Below are positions 42,014 through 50,727 of a stretch of 64,000 nt of DNA, one piece after another. A program made the translations under genes and the position numbers. The number at the start of each line of letters is the position of its first letter. Within the stretch, counting starts at the first letter, position 1. The notes beneath the pieces were generated by a model that made no database searches, had not been told where the DNA came from, and was given only the letters and a program-made list of their open reading frames with translations. Source of the stretch: Nguyenibacter vanlangensis (lineage in GTDB: Bacteria; Pseudomonadota; Alphaproteobacteria; Acetobacterales; Acetobacteraceae); the NCBI RefSeq assembly GCF_038719015.1, contig NZ_CP152276.1, forward strand, positions 4,667,501-4,731,500. Reading direction: 5' to 3'.

Positions 42014-44260
42014 TCAGGTATCCCGGTCGCGGATGCTTTCGATGTCGAGGAGGCCGCTGCCGTTGCCCGTTGCGGTGAAGCGCAGCGCGATCGGCCCGTC
42101 ATGCGGGGGGCCGCCGTTGCCGCGCCGGCCGGCGCAGTCCTCGAGCAGGTCGCCGACGAGCTGTGCGAGCCGCGTGTCGGCGTCCGGCATATCGGCGTCT
42201 GGCGTATTATCGGCGTTTAGCAGGTCGGCGTTCGGCATGCCGGTTTGGGGGGCGGCGCGCGTTACGGTGCCGGTATCGAGGTCGATGACGTCGCCGGGCA
42301 GCGCCATGTGGAGTTTCGTGCCTTCCGTCCGGAAATCGTCGCCCTGGAGGGCGGTGCGCAGCAGGTCGATATCCACCAGCACCGCGCCGTGCCGGCCGAT
42401 GACGGTCAGGTGCGCGTTGTCGTGGCCGGCCACCACGCCGCTTTCCTCGCACAGGCCCAGGCCGTAGCGCACGCCTTCCTCGGCGCAGGCCACGACCAGC
42501 CGGGCCAGCCGGCGGGCGGCGGTGAGGTTCTGGTCCACGATGGCCGAGCCGAACAGGCCCAGCCCCTCCTGGATCACGATGCCGCGCCGCCCCATGTCGG
42601 AGGCCACGCCGAAGCGCAGGGCCTCGTAGGACGAGCCGCCGGCGATCATCGAGCCCGACAGGGCCGAGGCCGCGCCCGCCACAGCCACGATCGTGGCCCC
42701 CGCCGCATAGGCGCGGGCGATCGCCAGCAGGACCGGCGTGACCTCGCCGCGATGCAGCAGCGTCTCGACCAGGCGGATCTGGTTGCCGCCGGCCAGCACG
42801 ATGGCGCGCAGCCCGGCGATGCGTTCGACCAGCGCCGGATCGGCCAGTTCGACATTGTCGATGGTCAGGCCGAGATCGATGGCCTCCACCCCGTGGCGGC
42901 GGAAGGCGCGCAGCCAGGACTGGGCCTCGTTGCGTGGTTCGGACGAGGCGGCCGCGATGATGCCGACCGGGCCCGCATGATCCCGCATGCAGTTCCGCGC
43001 CAGGTCGCGCATCAGAGCGTTGCAGCGCAGCGGCGAGGAGCCGAGCAGCACCAGGCGCGCATCGTCGCCGGGGGCGATTCCGTAATCGCGGGCCAGAGCG
43101 GCGCGCCGGCTGGCCGCGAGTTGCGCGGCGTCGAGCTTGCGCGCCGCGACGGCGGCGCGGAAATCGAGCGCGGTCATGCGCAGCATGTCGTCGCGCAGCG
43201 CGATCAGCCCGCGCGATCGGTCCGGCACGCGGCCGAGTTCGACCGTGGTGGCGATCCCGGCCTTGGGTTCGATCGCCCGGGCGCGATCGGCGGCGTAGGC
43301 CGTGCTGTCGCCCAGCACCAGGCGCGCCAGCAGGTCGTAGAGCGTATAGGCGCCGAACACGTTGCGCGGCGAGCGCGCGGGGGCGCGATAGGCGATTTCG
43401 GACGCCAGGACGGGGCGCTTGTGCATGTCCGGCGTCACGCGGTGATCCGGCAGGTCGAAACTGTCGCCGTCGTCGAGATAGGAAAAGGCGATGCCGTCGA
43501 TCGTGCGGCCCTGGCGGTCATAGGCGGCGCCGGCCATGTCCACGATGACGGCGCCATATTCGCCGATGACCCGGCCCTGCGTGCCGTCGACGAACAACGC
43601 GGTGTTTTCGTCGATGCCGTAGCCGCGCGGGGTGCCGGTCTCGGCCATCGCCATCACCAGGCGTCCGAACCGTCCGCGCTTGAGGAAATGCTGGTCGACG
43701 ATGCCCCAGGGGAAGAAGCCGAGCCCGCGCCCGAGCAGCAGGCCCGGGCGGTCGGGATTGGTGACCACGCCGAAGGTCGTGGCCTCGAGCGAGGTGCCGC
43801 CCTCGATCATGATGTCGGACATCATCGCGGCGCCCGCGCTGGAGCCGGCGACGAGGCCGCCGGCCGCATGGGCCGTGCGGATGGCGCCGAGAAGGGGCGT
43901 CGCCCGCCCTTGGGGGGCCAGGGCGGCGGTGATGAAGGCCTGGTTGCCGCCGGTGAAGAAGACGCTGCCGTAAGCGCCGACCAGGGCGGCGAGCGCCGGG
44001 TCGTGCGCGGCCCGCGCCGCGCCGGGGCCGTGAACGGGGGCGAGGGCGGCATCGAAGCCATGCGCGCGAAAGGCGGCGACCGTTTCGGCCCCGACGGCGT
44101 CGGGTTCGGACGAGGCGGTGGGGAACACGACGATGCGCCCGCCCGAGAGACGGTGCATCTCGCGATAGACGGCATCATTGTCGTCTTCGAGACGGCCGCC
44201 GATGACGGCGAGCTTCGGGCGGTTGCCCGCCGGTTCGGCGGGAGGCTGGGAGATGGACAT
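42014..44260 (-). CDS. cphB: Tandem-fused cyanophycinase (CphB-CphB), second domain degenerate
   Basis: At 748 residues it is much longer than usual cyanophycinase (about 280) because it holds two related S51 peptidase domains. Domain 1 has LAVIGGRLEDDND, FFTGGNQ (101-107) and the nucleophile motif GSSAGA (139-144; Ser141). Domain 2 (about 400-700) keeps VLAGGNQIR (488-496) and the MIxGGxSxEAxxFGV segment. Where the Ser should be, it reads AVAGAASALSGSM (526-538); aligning from the shared MI gives Ala at the catalytic position. So only domain 1 is likely to be active. Cyanophycinase cleaves the beta-Asp-Arg polymer into dipeptides. It follows cphA by 9 bases. Near the 3' end the DNA has a 15-bp repeat. 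Confidence 0.9.
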   Translation of the reverse strand: MSISQPPAEPAGNRPKLAVIGGRLEDDNDAVYREMHRLSGGRIVVFPTASSEPDAVGAETVAAFRAHGFDAALAPVHGPGAARAAHDPALAALVGAYGSVFFTGGNQAFITAALAPQGRATPLLGAIRTAHAAGGLVAGSSAGAAMMSDIMIEGGTSLEATTFGVVTNPDRPGLLLGRGLGFFPWGIVDQHFLKRGRFGRLVMAMAETGTPRGYGIDENTALFVDGTQGRVIGEYGAVIVDMAGAAYDRQGRTIDGIAFSYLDDGDSFDLPDHRVTPDMHKRPVLASEIAYRAPARSPRNVFGAYTLYDLLARLVLGDSTAYAADRARAIEPKAGIATTVELGRVPDRSRGLIALRDDMLRMTALDFRAAVAARKLDAAQLAASRRAALARDYGIAPGDDARLVLLGSSPLRCNALMRDLARNCMRDHAGPVGIIAAASSEPRNEAQSWLRAFRRHGVEAIDLGLTIDNVELADPALVERIAGLRAIVLAGGNQIRLVETLLHRGEVTPVLLAIARAYAAGATIVAVAGAASALSGSMIAGGSSYEALRFGVASDMGRRGIVIQEGLGLFGSAIVDQNLTAARRLARLVVACAEEGVRYGLGLCEESGVVAGHDNAHLTVIGRHGAVLVDIDLLRTALQGDDFRTEGTKLHMALPGDVIDLDTGTVTRAAPQTGMPNADLLNADNTPDADMPDADTRLAQLVGDLLEDCAGRRGNGGPPHDGPIALRFTATGNGSGLLDIESIRDRDT
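42177..42239 (-). repeat. 15-bp tandem repeat in cyanophycinase gene
   Basis: Four imperfect units beginning TCGGCGT lie at 42177-42191, 42192-42209 (18 bp), 42210-42224 and 42225-42239. On the coding strand they give a linker of Asp/Asn-rich pentapeptides (A-D/N-x-x-x type: MPNAD, LLNAD, MPDAD). The unit keeps the frame. Confidence 0.75.
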
Positions 44261-44269
44261 GGGTGGCGG

Positions 44270-47008
44270 TCAGGCGTCCGGAGCGATCAGCACGCCGCGC
44301 GAATCGGTCACCACCCTGAAGCCCGCGGGCAGGTCGAAGGCGCCGTCCATGATCCGCGCCGCCGCGTCGGGCGCGGGCGCGCCGTCGAAGGCGGGGCGGA
44401 AATGGATGATCTGCTTCCAGGAGCGGGTGATGTTCTCGCAGAAGAACAGGACGAGGTCGTCGGGGCGCGCCATATCGAGCGCCGCCTGGAGGGATTGTTC
44501 CTCTTCCTCGATGATGCGGATGGCGTCCTCGGCGACGCCGGCGTCGCGCAGCGCAGCCTGCATGATGCGGGGCATCTCGTCCATCGCGCGGCCGCGCGGC
44601 GTGTCGTCGCGATGGCAGATATAGACGTCGAAATGCCCGGCCACCCGGGCCGCGATCGCCGCCACGTCCTCATCACGCCGGTCGGCGGGGCAGGTGACGC
44701 AGACGATGCGGCGGCCGCGCGGCTTGAGACGCTCGACCAGTTCGGTCATCGCCGCCACCGCGGCCTCGTTGTGTCCGTAATCGAGGATCACGCGGAAGCC
44801 GTGCTCGTCATAGACGTTCATCCGGCCCGGCGACTGGAAGAACGTGTTGTCGAACGTGCGCAGCCCGGTGCGGATCTGGTCCAGCGTCTTGCCCAGAGCA
44901 TAGGCCATGGCGGCCGCGAACATCGCGTTCTCGACGTTGTGCAGTGCCTTGCCTTCCAGCGTCGCCGGGATCAGGTGCGTCCACATCAGCGGGATGTGCA
45001 GCCCGTTGTCGTAGATGACGATCTGCTCGCCATTGATGCCCTGTTCCAGCACGATGGCGCGCTTGCCCAGGCGGATATGCTCGCGCACCAGCATGTGGTC
45101 GGGGTTGCGGGTGACGTACATGATGTGTTTCGCGGGGGATTGGGCGGCCATCTTGAGCGTGTATTCGTTGTCGGCGTTCAGCACCACCGTGTCGCGCGTG
45201 ACCTGGGCGATGACCTGCTTGACCGCCGCCAGTCCTTCGAGCGTGTGCACGCCGCCCAGGCCCAGATGGTCGGACGTCACGTTCAGCACCGCGCCCACGT
45301 CGCAGAAACTGTAGCCCAGCCCCGAGCGGACGATGCCGCCGCGCGCGGTTTCCAGCACCGCGATGTCCACCGTGGGGTCGCGCAGCACCATCTTGGCGGA
45401 GACCGGGCCGGTCATGTCGCCCTTGATGGTGACGTTGCCGTCGATATAGACCGCGTCGGTCGAGGTCTGGCCGACCACGTGGCCGGCCATCTTGAGGATA
45501 TGCGCCAGCATGCGCGCGCAGGTCGTCTTGCCGTTGGTGCCGGTGAGGGCGGCGATCGGCACGCGGCTTTGCGTCCCCGGCGGGAAGAGCATGTCCATGA
45601 TCCGGCCGCCCACGTCGCGCGGCTTGCCCTCGGACGGGGCGATATGCATGCGCAGTCCGGGCCCGGCATTGATCTCGCAGATCGCGCCGCCGGTCTCGCG
45701 GTAGCTTTTGGTGATGTCCGAGGTCAGGAAATCGACCGCGCCGATATCCAGTCCGATCGCCCGGATGGCGCGTTCGGCCATCAGCTTGTTGTCCGGGTGG
45801 ATCACGTCGGTCACGTCGATCGCCGTGCCGCCGGTCGAGAGATTGGCGGTCTTGCGCAGATAGATCTTCTGCCCGGCATCGGGAATGCTGTCGGGCGTCA
45901 TGTCGCGTTCGGCCAGCAGGCGCAGCGCCTGTTCGTCCAGTTCCAGCCGGGTCAGCAGGTTTTCGTGCCCGACGCCGCGGCGCGGGTCGCGGTTTTCCGC
46001 CTCGACCAGGGCGGCGATCGTGCGGGCGCCGTCGCCCACCACATGGCCCGGCACGCGCAGGGCGGCGGCGACCAGTTGGCCGCCGACCACCAGCAGGCGG
46101 TGATCGTCGCCCGCGATCATCGATTCGATGACCACCGCCGACCCTTCGCGCTCGGCCGCGGCGAACGCGGCGGCCACCCCGGCCGCGTCGGTGACGTTGA
46201 CGCTGACCCCGCGGCCGTGATTGCCGTCCAGGGGCTTGACGACGACCGGGAAGCCGATCCGCTCGGCCGCCGAAAGGGCCGCGTCCGGTTCGTAGACCAC
46301 GCGCTGCCGGGGCACCGGCAGGCCCAGATCGGCAAGCAGGCGATTGCTGAGATTCTTGTCCGACGCGATCTCGACGGCGATATGGGAGGTCTTGCTGGTC
46401 AGCGCGGCCTCGATGCGCTGCTGGTATTTGCCCTGTCCGACCTGGATCAGGCTGCCATCGTTCAGGCGATAGACGGGGATGTCGCGCGCGTTGGCCGAGC
46501 GCACCAGCTCCATCGCCGACGGGCCGAGCGACCGGCGGTCGGCATAGCGCAGGAAGCGCGCGATGTCGTCCTGCAGGTCGGGTTCGCCCTTTTCGTCGGC
46601 GCGGGCGATCGCCACCAGCATGTCGCAGGCGACCTCGCCGGCTTCCAGGCCGATATCCTCGGATTCGTAGCTGTAGAGAACATCGACCTCATCCGGCGCC
46701 TGGGTCGCGCGCGCCATGGCGCGTCCACCGTCCTGTGCCGCCAGGTGCTGGAGGTGCAGCGCGAGTACCGCGACCAGTTCGCCCAGCGCCGGGGCCGGCG
46801 CGGCCGCGAGCGCCGCCGACCAGGCATCGGCGGCGGCGCCCTGGAGCGGCAGGCCCGGCATGGCGGCCTTCAGCCGGTCGAGCAGCGATGGGCCGAGCGC
46901 CTGGAGCGCCGTGGCGTAGGACGGCGTGACGTCGACGGTCAGGCGGATGAGCGGCGTCGTCGCGTAGACGTTGGGACCGACATAGACCGAGGTGGAGACA
47001 ATATTCAT
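44270..47008 (-). CDS. cphA: Cyanophycin synthetase
   Basis: This 912-residue enzyme makes cyanophycin, a poly-aspartate backbone with arginine side chains, as a nitrogen, carbon and energy store. The three expected parts are visible. There is an N-terminal domain (MNIVSTSVYVGPNVYATTPL); an ATP-grasp domain with KPLDGNHGRGVSVNVTDAAG, which adds Arg; and a Mur-ligase-like domain with the P-loop LTGTNGKTTCARML, which adds Asp. The ATG at 47008 is where similarity starts; the open frame extends 25 codons upstream. The degradation genes follow immediately. Length and motifs are those of CphA1-type enzymes that use Asp and Arg. Confidence 0.95.
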   Translation of the reverse strand: MNIVSTSVYVGPNVYATTPLIRLTVDVTPSYATALQALGPSLLDRLKAAMPGLPLQGAAADAWSAALAAAPAPALGELVAVLALHLQHLAAQDGGRAMARATQAPDEVDVLYSYESEDIGLEAGEVACDMLVAIARADEKGEPDLQDDIARFLRYADRRSLGPSAMELVRSANARDIPVYRLNDGSLIQVGQGKYQQRIEAALTSKTSHIAVEIASDKNLSNRLLADLGLPVPRQRVVYEPDAALSAAERIGFPVVVKPLDGNHGRGVSVNVTDAAGVAAAFAAAEREGSAVVIESMIAGDDHRLLVVGGQLVAAALRVPGHVVGDGARTIAALVEAENRDPRRGVGHENLLTRLELDEQALRLLAERDMTPDSIPDAGQKIYLRKTANLSTGGTAIDVTDVIHPDNKLMAERAIRAIGLDIGAVDFLTSDITKSYRETGGAICEINAGPGLRMHIAPSEGKPRDVGGRIMDMLFPPGTQSRVPIAALTGTNGKTTCARMLAHILKMAGHVVGQTSTDAVYIDGNVTIKGDMTGPVSAKMVLRDPTVDIAVLETARGGIVRSGLGYSFCDVGAVLNVTSDHLGLGGVHTLEGLAAVKQVIAQVTRDTVVLNADNEYTLKMAAQSPAKHIMYVTRNPDHMLVREHIRLGKRAIVLEQGINGEQIVIYDNGLHIPLMWTHLIPATLEGKALHNVENAMFAAAMAYALGKTLDQIRTGLRTFDNTFFQSPGRMNVYDEHGFRVILDYGHNEAAVAAMTELVERLKPRGRRIVCVTCPADRRDEDVAAIAARVAGHFDVYICHRDDTPRGRAMDEMPRIMQAALRDAGVAEDAIRIIEEEEQSLQAALDMARPDDLVLFFCENITRSWKQIIHFRPAFDGAPAPDAAARIMDGAFDLPAGFRVVTDSRGVLIAPDA

Positions 47009-47117
47009 GGAAGCCCCATTCTTTCCCTGGCGATCATGCACGACACGCCGATGCCGCACATGAACATTCTGTTGCGGCCGCATGGTCCCCTCGCGGCCGG
47101 CACCGGGCGACCCGCCG

Positions 47118-48083
47118 TCAGGCAGGGTCGTGCGGGAGAACGACGCAGGGCAGCGGCGCTGCGCGCACGATCGTCCCGACGTCGGACCCGAAGAAAAACC
47201 GTGTGACGGGCCCGGAGCGGCACGGGCCCACGACCAGCAATTCGCCCGCCAGCCAGTCGGGCCGGGCGAGGGACGCCGCCCAGTCCGTCCCCTCGGCGAT
47301 CAGGCTGTCGGGTGCCGCCACGCCGCAATCGGCGGGCCAGGCGGCACGGATCGCCGCATGCGCGGCTTCGGCCTGCGCGCGGAATTGCCGGGTGACCATG
47401 TTTTCGGCGTCGTACCCGACCAGGCTGGGGCCCGGGCCGGAACCGCCCAGACCGGAACTGCCCAGACTTGAACCGATGGGGCCGGTCGTCTGCCGGTTGT
47501 CCGCCACCAGGGTCAGCAGGCGCATCGGCGCGCCCAGCCGGGCCGCCAGGCGTGCCGCCGCGCGGGCGGTGGCGGCGGAGCGCGCGGAGCCCGAGATGCA
47601 GCATGTCACGCGGGGTATCGGTGCCGTGGTGGGGGCCGTGTAGCCTGCCCCGTAGCCTGCCGGGGCCAGGAAGACGGGGCAGGGGGCGGAGTCGATCAGG
47701 GCGGAGGCGACCGGGCCTTCGGCGACATGTCCGTCCGGTGCCCCGGCGGCCGGTCCGATCACGATGGCCCAGGCGTGCTCGGCCCGGGCCAGGGCCGCGA
47801 GCCCGGCCTGGGGGCTGGCGGCGGCGCGCGCCGCGAAGCGGAGGCCCGGCGCGGCGGGTGCCATGGTCCGGGCCCGATCCAGGGCGATCTGCGCCTTTTC
47901 CCGCAGGAAGGCCGCGTATTCGGCATCCACCCGCGCGGGGGAAGGATGGTCCCAGGTTTCGGGCACGATATGGGTGACGATGGCCGTGCCGCCCGCGGCG
48001 CGGGCGGCCAGCGTGCCGAGCGCGAGCGCCGCCCGGGCGCCGTCGCCGGCCGAGACCCCGATGATGAGCGGCGGCGGCGTCAT
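47118..48083 (-). CDS. Tandem universal-stress-protein-type protein
   Basis: This 321-residue protein has two Usp-like halves. The first starts MTPPPLIIGVSAGDGARAAL, the second near RVTCCISGSARSAATARAAA, and it ends WLAGELLVVGPCRSGPVTRF plus a GxxV-type tail typical of Usp. A Gly/Ser/Pro linker made by a 15-bp repeat (47439-47468) separates parts of the second half. Its ATG overlaps the stop of the permease gene (ATGA), so the two are translated together. About 110 bases later comes cphA. Its role may be to adjust transport or storage under stress; this is inference. Confidence 0.8.
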   Translation of the reverse strand: MTPPPLIIGVSAGDGARAALALGTLAARAAGGTAIVTHIVPETWDHPSPARVDAEYAAFLREKAQIALDRARTMAPAAPGLRFAARAAASPQAGLAALARAEHAWAIVIGPAAGAPDGHVAEGPVASALIDSAPCPVFLAPAGYGAGYTAPTTAPIPRVTCCISGSARSAATARAAARLAARLGAPMRLLTLVADNRQTTGPIGSSLGSSGLGGSGPGPSLVGYDAENMVTRQFRAQAEAAHAAIRAAWPADCGVAAPDSLIAEGTDWAASLARPDWLAGELLVVGPCRSGPVTRFFFGSDVGTIVRAAPLPCVVLPHDPA

Positions 48084-49666
48084 GGCGTATCCGGACCCCG
48101 CTCTGGAAGGGCCTGCTCCGGAAGGGTCCGTTCCAGAAGGGCCCGTTCCAGAAGGGAATGCCGCGCAGAATAGGTGAAGTAGAAGATGGCGGCGACCACG
48201 CCCCAGACCAGGGTGAGCATCAGCACGATCGCCGAGAGATTGGCGATCAGATACAGGCAGCACAGGATGCTGAGGATCGGCAGGTACGGAAAGAACGGGA
48301 CGTGAAAGCCGCGCGGCATGTCCGGCCGCCGGTAGCGCAGCAGGATCACGCCCGCCGACACCACGGTGAACGCCACCAGCGTGCCCATGCTGGTGAGGTG
48401 CCACAGCATGTCGGCCGGCAGGAGGGCCGCCGCCAGCGCCACCAGCGCCGCCACGATGAAGGTGTTGGCGGTGGGCGTCATGGTCTGGGGATTCACGCGG
48501 TGGAAGATCGGCGGCAGCAGGCCGTCGCGCGAGACGGCGAACAGGATGCGCGTCTGGCCGTACAGCACGATCAGCGTGACCGAGAAGACCGACACCACCG
48601 CCCCGGCGGACAGGATGACCGCGGGCCATGTCGCGCCGGTGATGGTCTGCAGGATGACGGCGAGGCCGGCTTCCTGCCCGGCGAAGCGCGTCTGGTCCTG
48701 CGCGCCGAGCGCGGTGAGGGTGACCAGCACGTAGAAGCACGTCACCACGGCGAGGGCGAGCACGATGGCGAGCGGGAGGTTGCGGCGCGGGTTTTCAACT
48801 TCCTCGCCCGCCGTCGAGATCGCGTCCAGCCCGACGAAGGTGAAGAAGATCGCCCCCGCGGCCATGCTGACCCCGGCGAAGCCGTGGGGCGCGAAGGGGG
48901 CGAGATTGCCGGAATGGAAAACCGTCGCGGCGAGCGCGATGAACAGGGCCAGCACGCCGAGCTTGACCATCACCATGATCGCGTTCGCCCGCGCCGATTC
49001 CCGCGCCCCGCGCGCCAGCAGCAGCGCGCACAGGAAGACCAGGATCGCGGCGGGCAGGTTCATCACGCCCCGCCCGCCGGGATGCACGCCGGTCGCGTCC
49101 GCGACCAGCGGCGCCGAGAGCATCCATTCGGGGAGGCTGAGCCCCGTGACGTTGAACAGGAGGTTGCGGAGATATTCGCTCCAGCCGATGGCCACGGCGG
49201 CGGCGGACACGCCGTATTCCAGCGCCAGCGACGCGGCGACGAAGAAGGCCGCCCCTTCGCCCAGCGTCGCGTAGGCGTAGGAGTAGGACGAACCCGAGAC
49301 CGGGATCATCGAACTCATTTCCGCGTAGCACATGGCCGTGAGACCCGCCGCCAGGCCGGCGATCAGGAAGGCGACCAGCACGGCCGGCCCCGCCACGGGC
49401 ACCTCCTCGGAGAGGACGAAGAAGATACCGGTGCCGATGGTCGCGCCGACGCCGAACAGGGTGAGCTGGAAGAGGGTGATGGAGCGCCCCAGCCGTCCAT
49501 CGCCCTGATTGCCGCCCCGGTTGCCGCCGTGATCGCTGCTGTCCGCCAGCAGGGTTTCGACCGGTTTGCGGCGGGTCAGGCGGTGGGCAAGGCGACGATG
49601 ATGATGGGCCGGGCGATGAAGGTCCAGGCGATGAAGATCCGGGCGATGATCGGGGCGGACATCCAT
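48080..49666 (-). CDS. APC-family (cationic amino-acid type) permease
   Basis: From LFQLTLFGVGATIGTGIFFV onward this is a standard twelve-helix APC transporter of the CAT-like group, with the G-A-x-I-G-T-G-I-F motif in helix 1 and PRRNLPLAIVLALAVVTCFY mid-protein. The start is uncertain: ATG 49666 is given, but the first roughly 40 codons are low-complexity His/Arg/Asp repeat and an internal start just before TRRKPVETLLADSSDHGG is possible. The C-terminus ends in LLERA/LLERT/LPEQA/LPERG pentapeptides. It heads a unit with a Usp protein and then cphA, so uptake of arginine or a related precursor for cyanophycin is a reasonable inference. Confidence 0.85.
   Translation of the reverse strand: MDVRPDHRPDLHRLDLHRPAHHHRRLAHRLTRRKPVETLLADSSDHGGNRGGNQGDGRLGRSITLFQLTLFGVGATIGTGIFFVLSEEVPVAGPAVLVAFLIAGLAAGLTAMCYAEMSSMIPVSGSSYSYAYATLGEGAAFFVAASLALEYGVSAAAVAIGWSEYLRNLLFNVTGLSLPEWMLSAPLVADATGVHPGGRGVMNLPAAILVFLCALLLARGARESARANAIMVMVKLGVLALFIALAATVFHSGNLAPFAPHGFAGVSMAAGAIFFTFVGLDAISTAGEEVENPRRNLPLAIVLALAVVTCFYVLVTLTALGAQDQTRFAGQEAGLAVILQTITGATWPAVILSAGAVVSVFSVTLIVLYGQTRILFAVSRDGLLPPIFHRVNPQTMTPTANTFIVAALVALAAALLPADMLWHLTSMGTLVAFTVVSAGVILLRYRRPDMPRGFHVPFFPYLPILSILCCLYLIANLSAIVLMLTLVWGVVAAIFYFTYSARHSLLERALLERTLPEQALPERGPDTP
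48101..48160 (-). repeat. Four 15-bp tandem units at 3' end of permease gene
   Basis: Units at 48101-48115, 48116-48130, 48131-48145 and 48146-48160 follow the pattern TTCCAGAAGGGCCCG with a few changes. They encode the C-terminal pentapeptides of the permease (L-x-E-R/Q-x) in frame. Confidence 0.85.
49612..49656 (-). repeat. Three 15-bp tandem units at 5' end of permease gene
   Basis: GGCGATGAAGGTCCA, GGCGATGAAGATCCG and GGCGATGATCGGGGC follow each other at 49612-49626, 49627-49641 and 49642-49656. On the coding strand they give D-L-H-R-L/P-type pentapeptides if this part is translated; otherwise they are leader repeats. Confidence 0.8.
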
Positions 49667-49760
49667 GCGGGGCGGGCTACTCCGGATTGGGCGGCTGGTC
49701 GGTTGCGGTAGTGTTACAAAAGCCGCGCCCCTCGGCAAGTCGCCCGGCGTGAGGCTGTTC

Positions 49761-50624
49761 TTATGACGGAGGGTTCAGCTTGTCCTGCGTCCTGGTGTCG
49801 AAATCGGCGGCGTCGTGGCGTTCGTGCAACTGGATGGAGGGATCGCCGCTGAGGCGGTTGACCATCCGCCCGCGCTGGACGGCGGGGCGCGCCAGGATCG
49901 TGTCGGCCCAGCGCAGCACGTGCCGGTAGTCCTGAACCGACAGGAAGTCGGCCGCGCCATAGAGCCAGCCCTTGACCAGCCCGCCATACCAGGGGAAGGC
50001 GGCGATGTCGGCGATCGTGTACTCGCTGCCGGCGAGATAGGCGCTGGCCGCCAGCCGGCGGTCGAGCACGTCGAGCAGGCGCTTGGTCTCCATCGCGAAA
50101 CGGTCGATGGCATATTGGATTTTGATGGGCGCGAAGGCGTAGAAATGGCCGAACCCGCCGCCGAGAGAGGGGGCGCTGCCCATCTGCCAGAACAGCCAGG
50201 ACAGGCATTCGGCGCGCGCCGCCGGGTCGGCCGGCAGGAAGGCGCCGAATTTCTCGGCCAGGTAGAGCAGGATCGATCCGGATTCGAAGACGCGCACCGG
50301 CTCTGGCCCCGAGCGGTCGAGCAGCGCCGGGATCTTGGAATTGGGATTGATGTCCACGAAGCCGCTGCCGAACTGGTCGCCCTGGCCGATGCGGATCGGC
50401 CAGGCGTCATATTCCGCGCCGTCATGGCCGGCGGCCAGCAATTCCTCGAGCAGGATCGTGACCTTCTGCCCGTTCGGCGTGGCCAGCGAGTAGAGCTGCA
50501 GCGGATGGCGGCCGACCGGCAGTTCCTGGTCGTGGGTCGCGCCGGCGATGGGGCGGTTCAGTCCGCTGGCCTGCCGGTTCCAGGTCCAGATCTTGGGCGG
50601 CGTGTAGTCGGAGGAATCGGACAT
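49761..50624 (-). CDS. yghU: Glutathione S-transferase-like disulfide-bond oxidoreductase (YghU)
   Basis: This 287-residue protein matches the YghU/Ure2p-like GST group in length and motifs: an N-terminal extension (PPKIWTWNRQASGLNRPIAG), then HPLQLYSLATPNGQKVTILL, INPNSKIPALL, FESGSILLYLAEKFGAFLPA and YTIADIAAFPWYGGLVKGWL. The E. coli relative uses glutathione to reduce organic hydroperoxides and disulfides. It is transcribed divergently from the Na+/H+ antiporter gene; nothing ties it to the permease gene downstream except orientation. Confidence 0.93.
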   Translation of the reverse strand: MSDSSDYTPPKIWTWNRQASGLNRPIAGATHDQELPVGRHPLQLYSLATPNGQKVTILLEELLAAGHDGAEYDAWPIRIGQGDQFGSGFVDINPNSKIPALLDRSGPEPVRVFESGSILLYLAEKFGAFLPADPAARAECLSWLFWQMGSAPSLGGGFGHFYAFAPIKIQYAIDRFAMETKRLLDVLDRRLAASAYLAGSEYTIADIAAFPWYGGLVKGWLYGAADFLSVQDYRHVLRWADTILARPAVQRGRMVNRLSGDPSIQLHERHDAADFDTRTQDKLNPPS

Positions 50625-50727
50625 TTCGGATATTCTCGGATCGGAGATGGCTGCAAAATGGCTCGGCGATGAGAGTATGCCCGAGGCGGCGTGCGATCCA
50701 GACGGCGCCTGAGAGGGAGAAGGATAC

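Noticed and set aside
42245..47206. A very long open frame (over 1,600 codons) on the plus strand opposite cphB and cphA
   Set aside because: It is a shadow caused by high GC at third positions; the translation is low-complexity and matches nothing, while the minus strand encodes full cyanophycin proteins.
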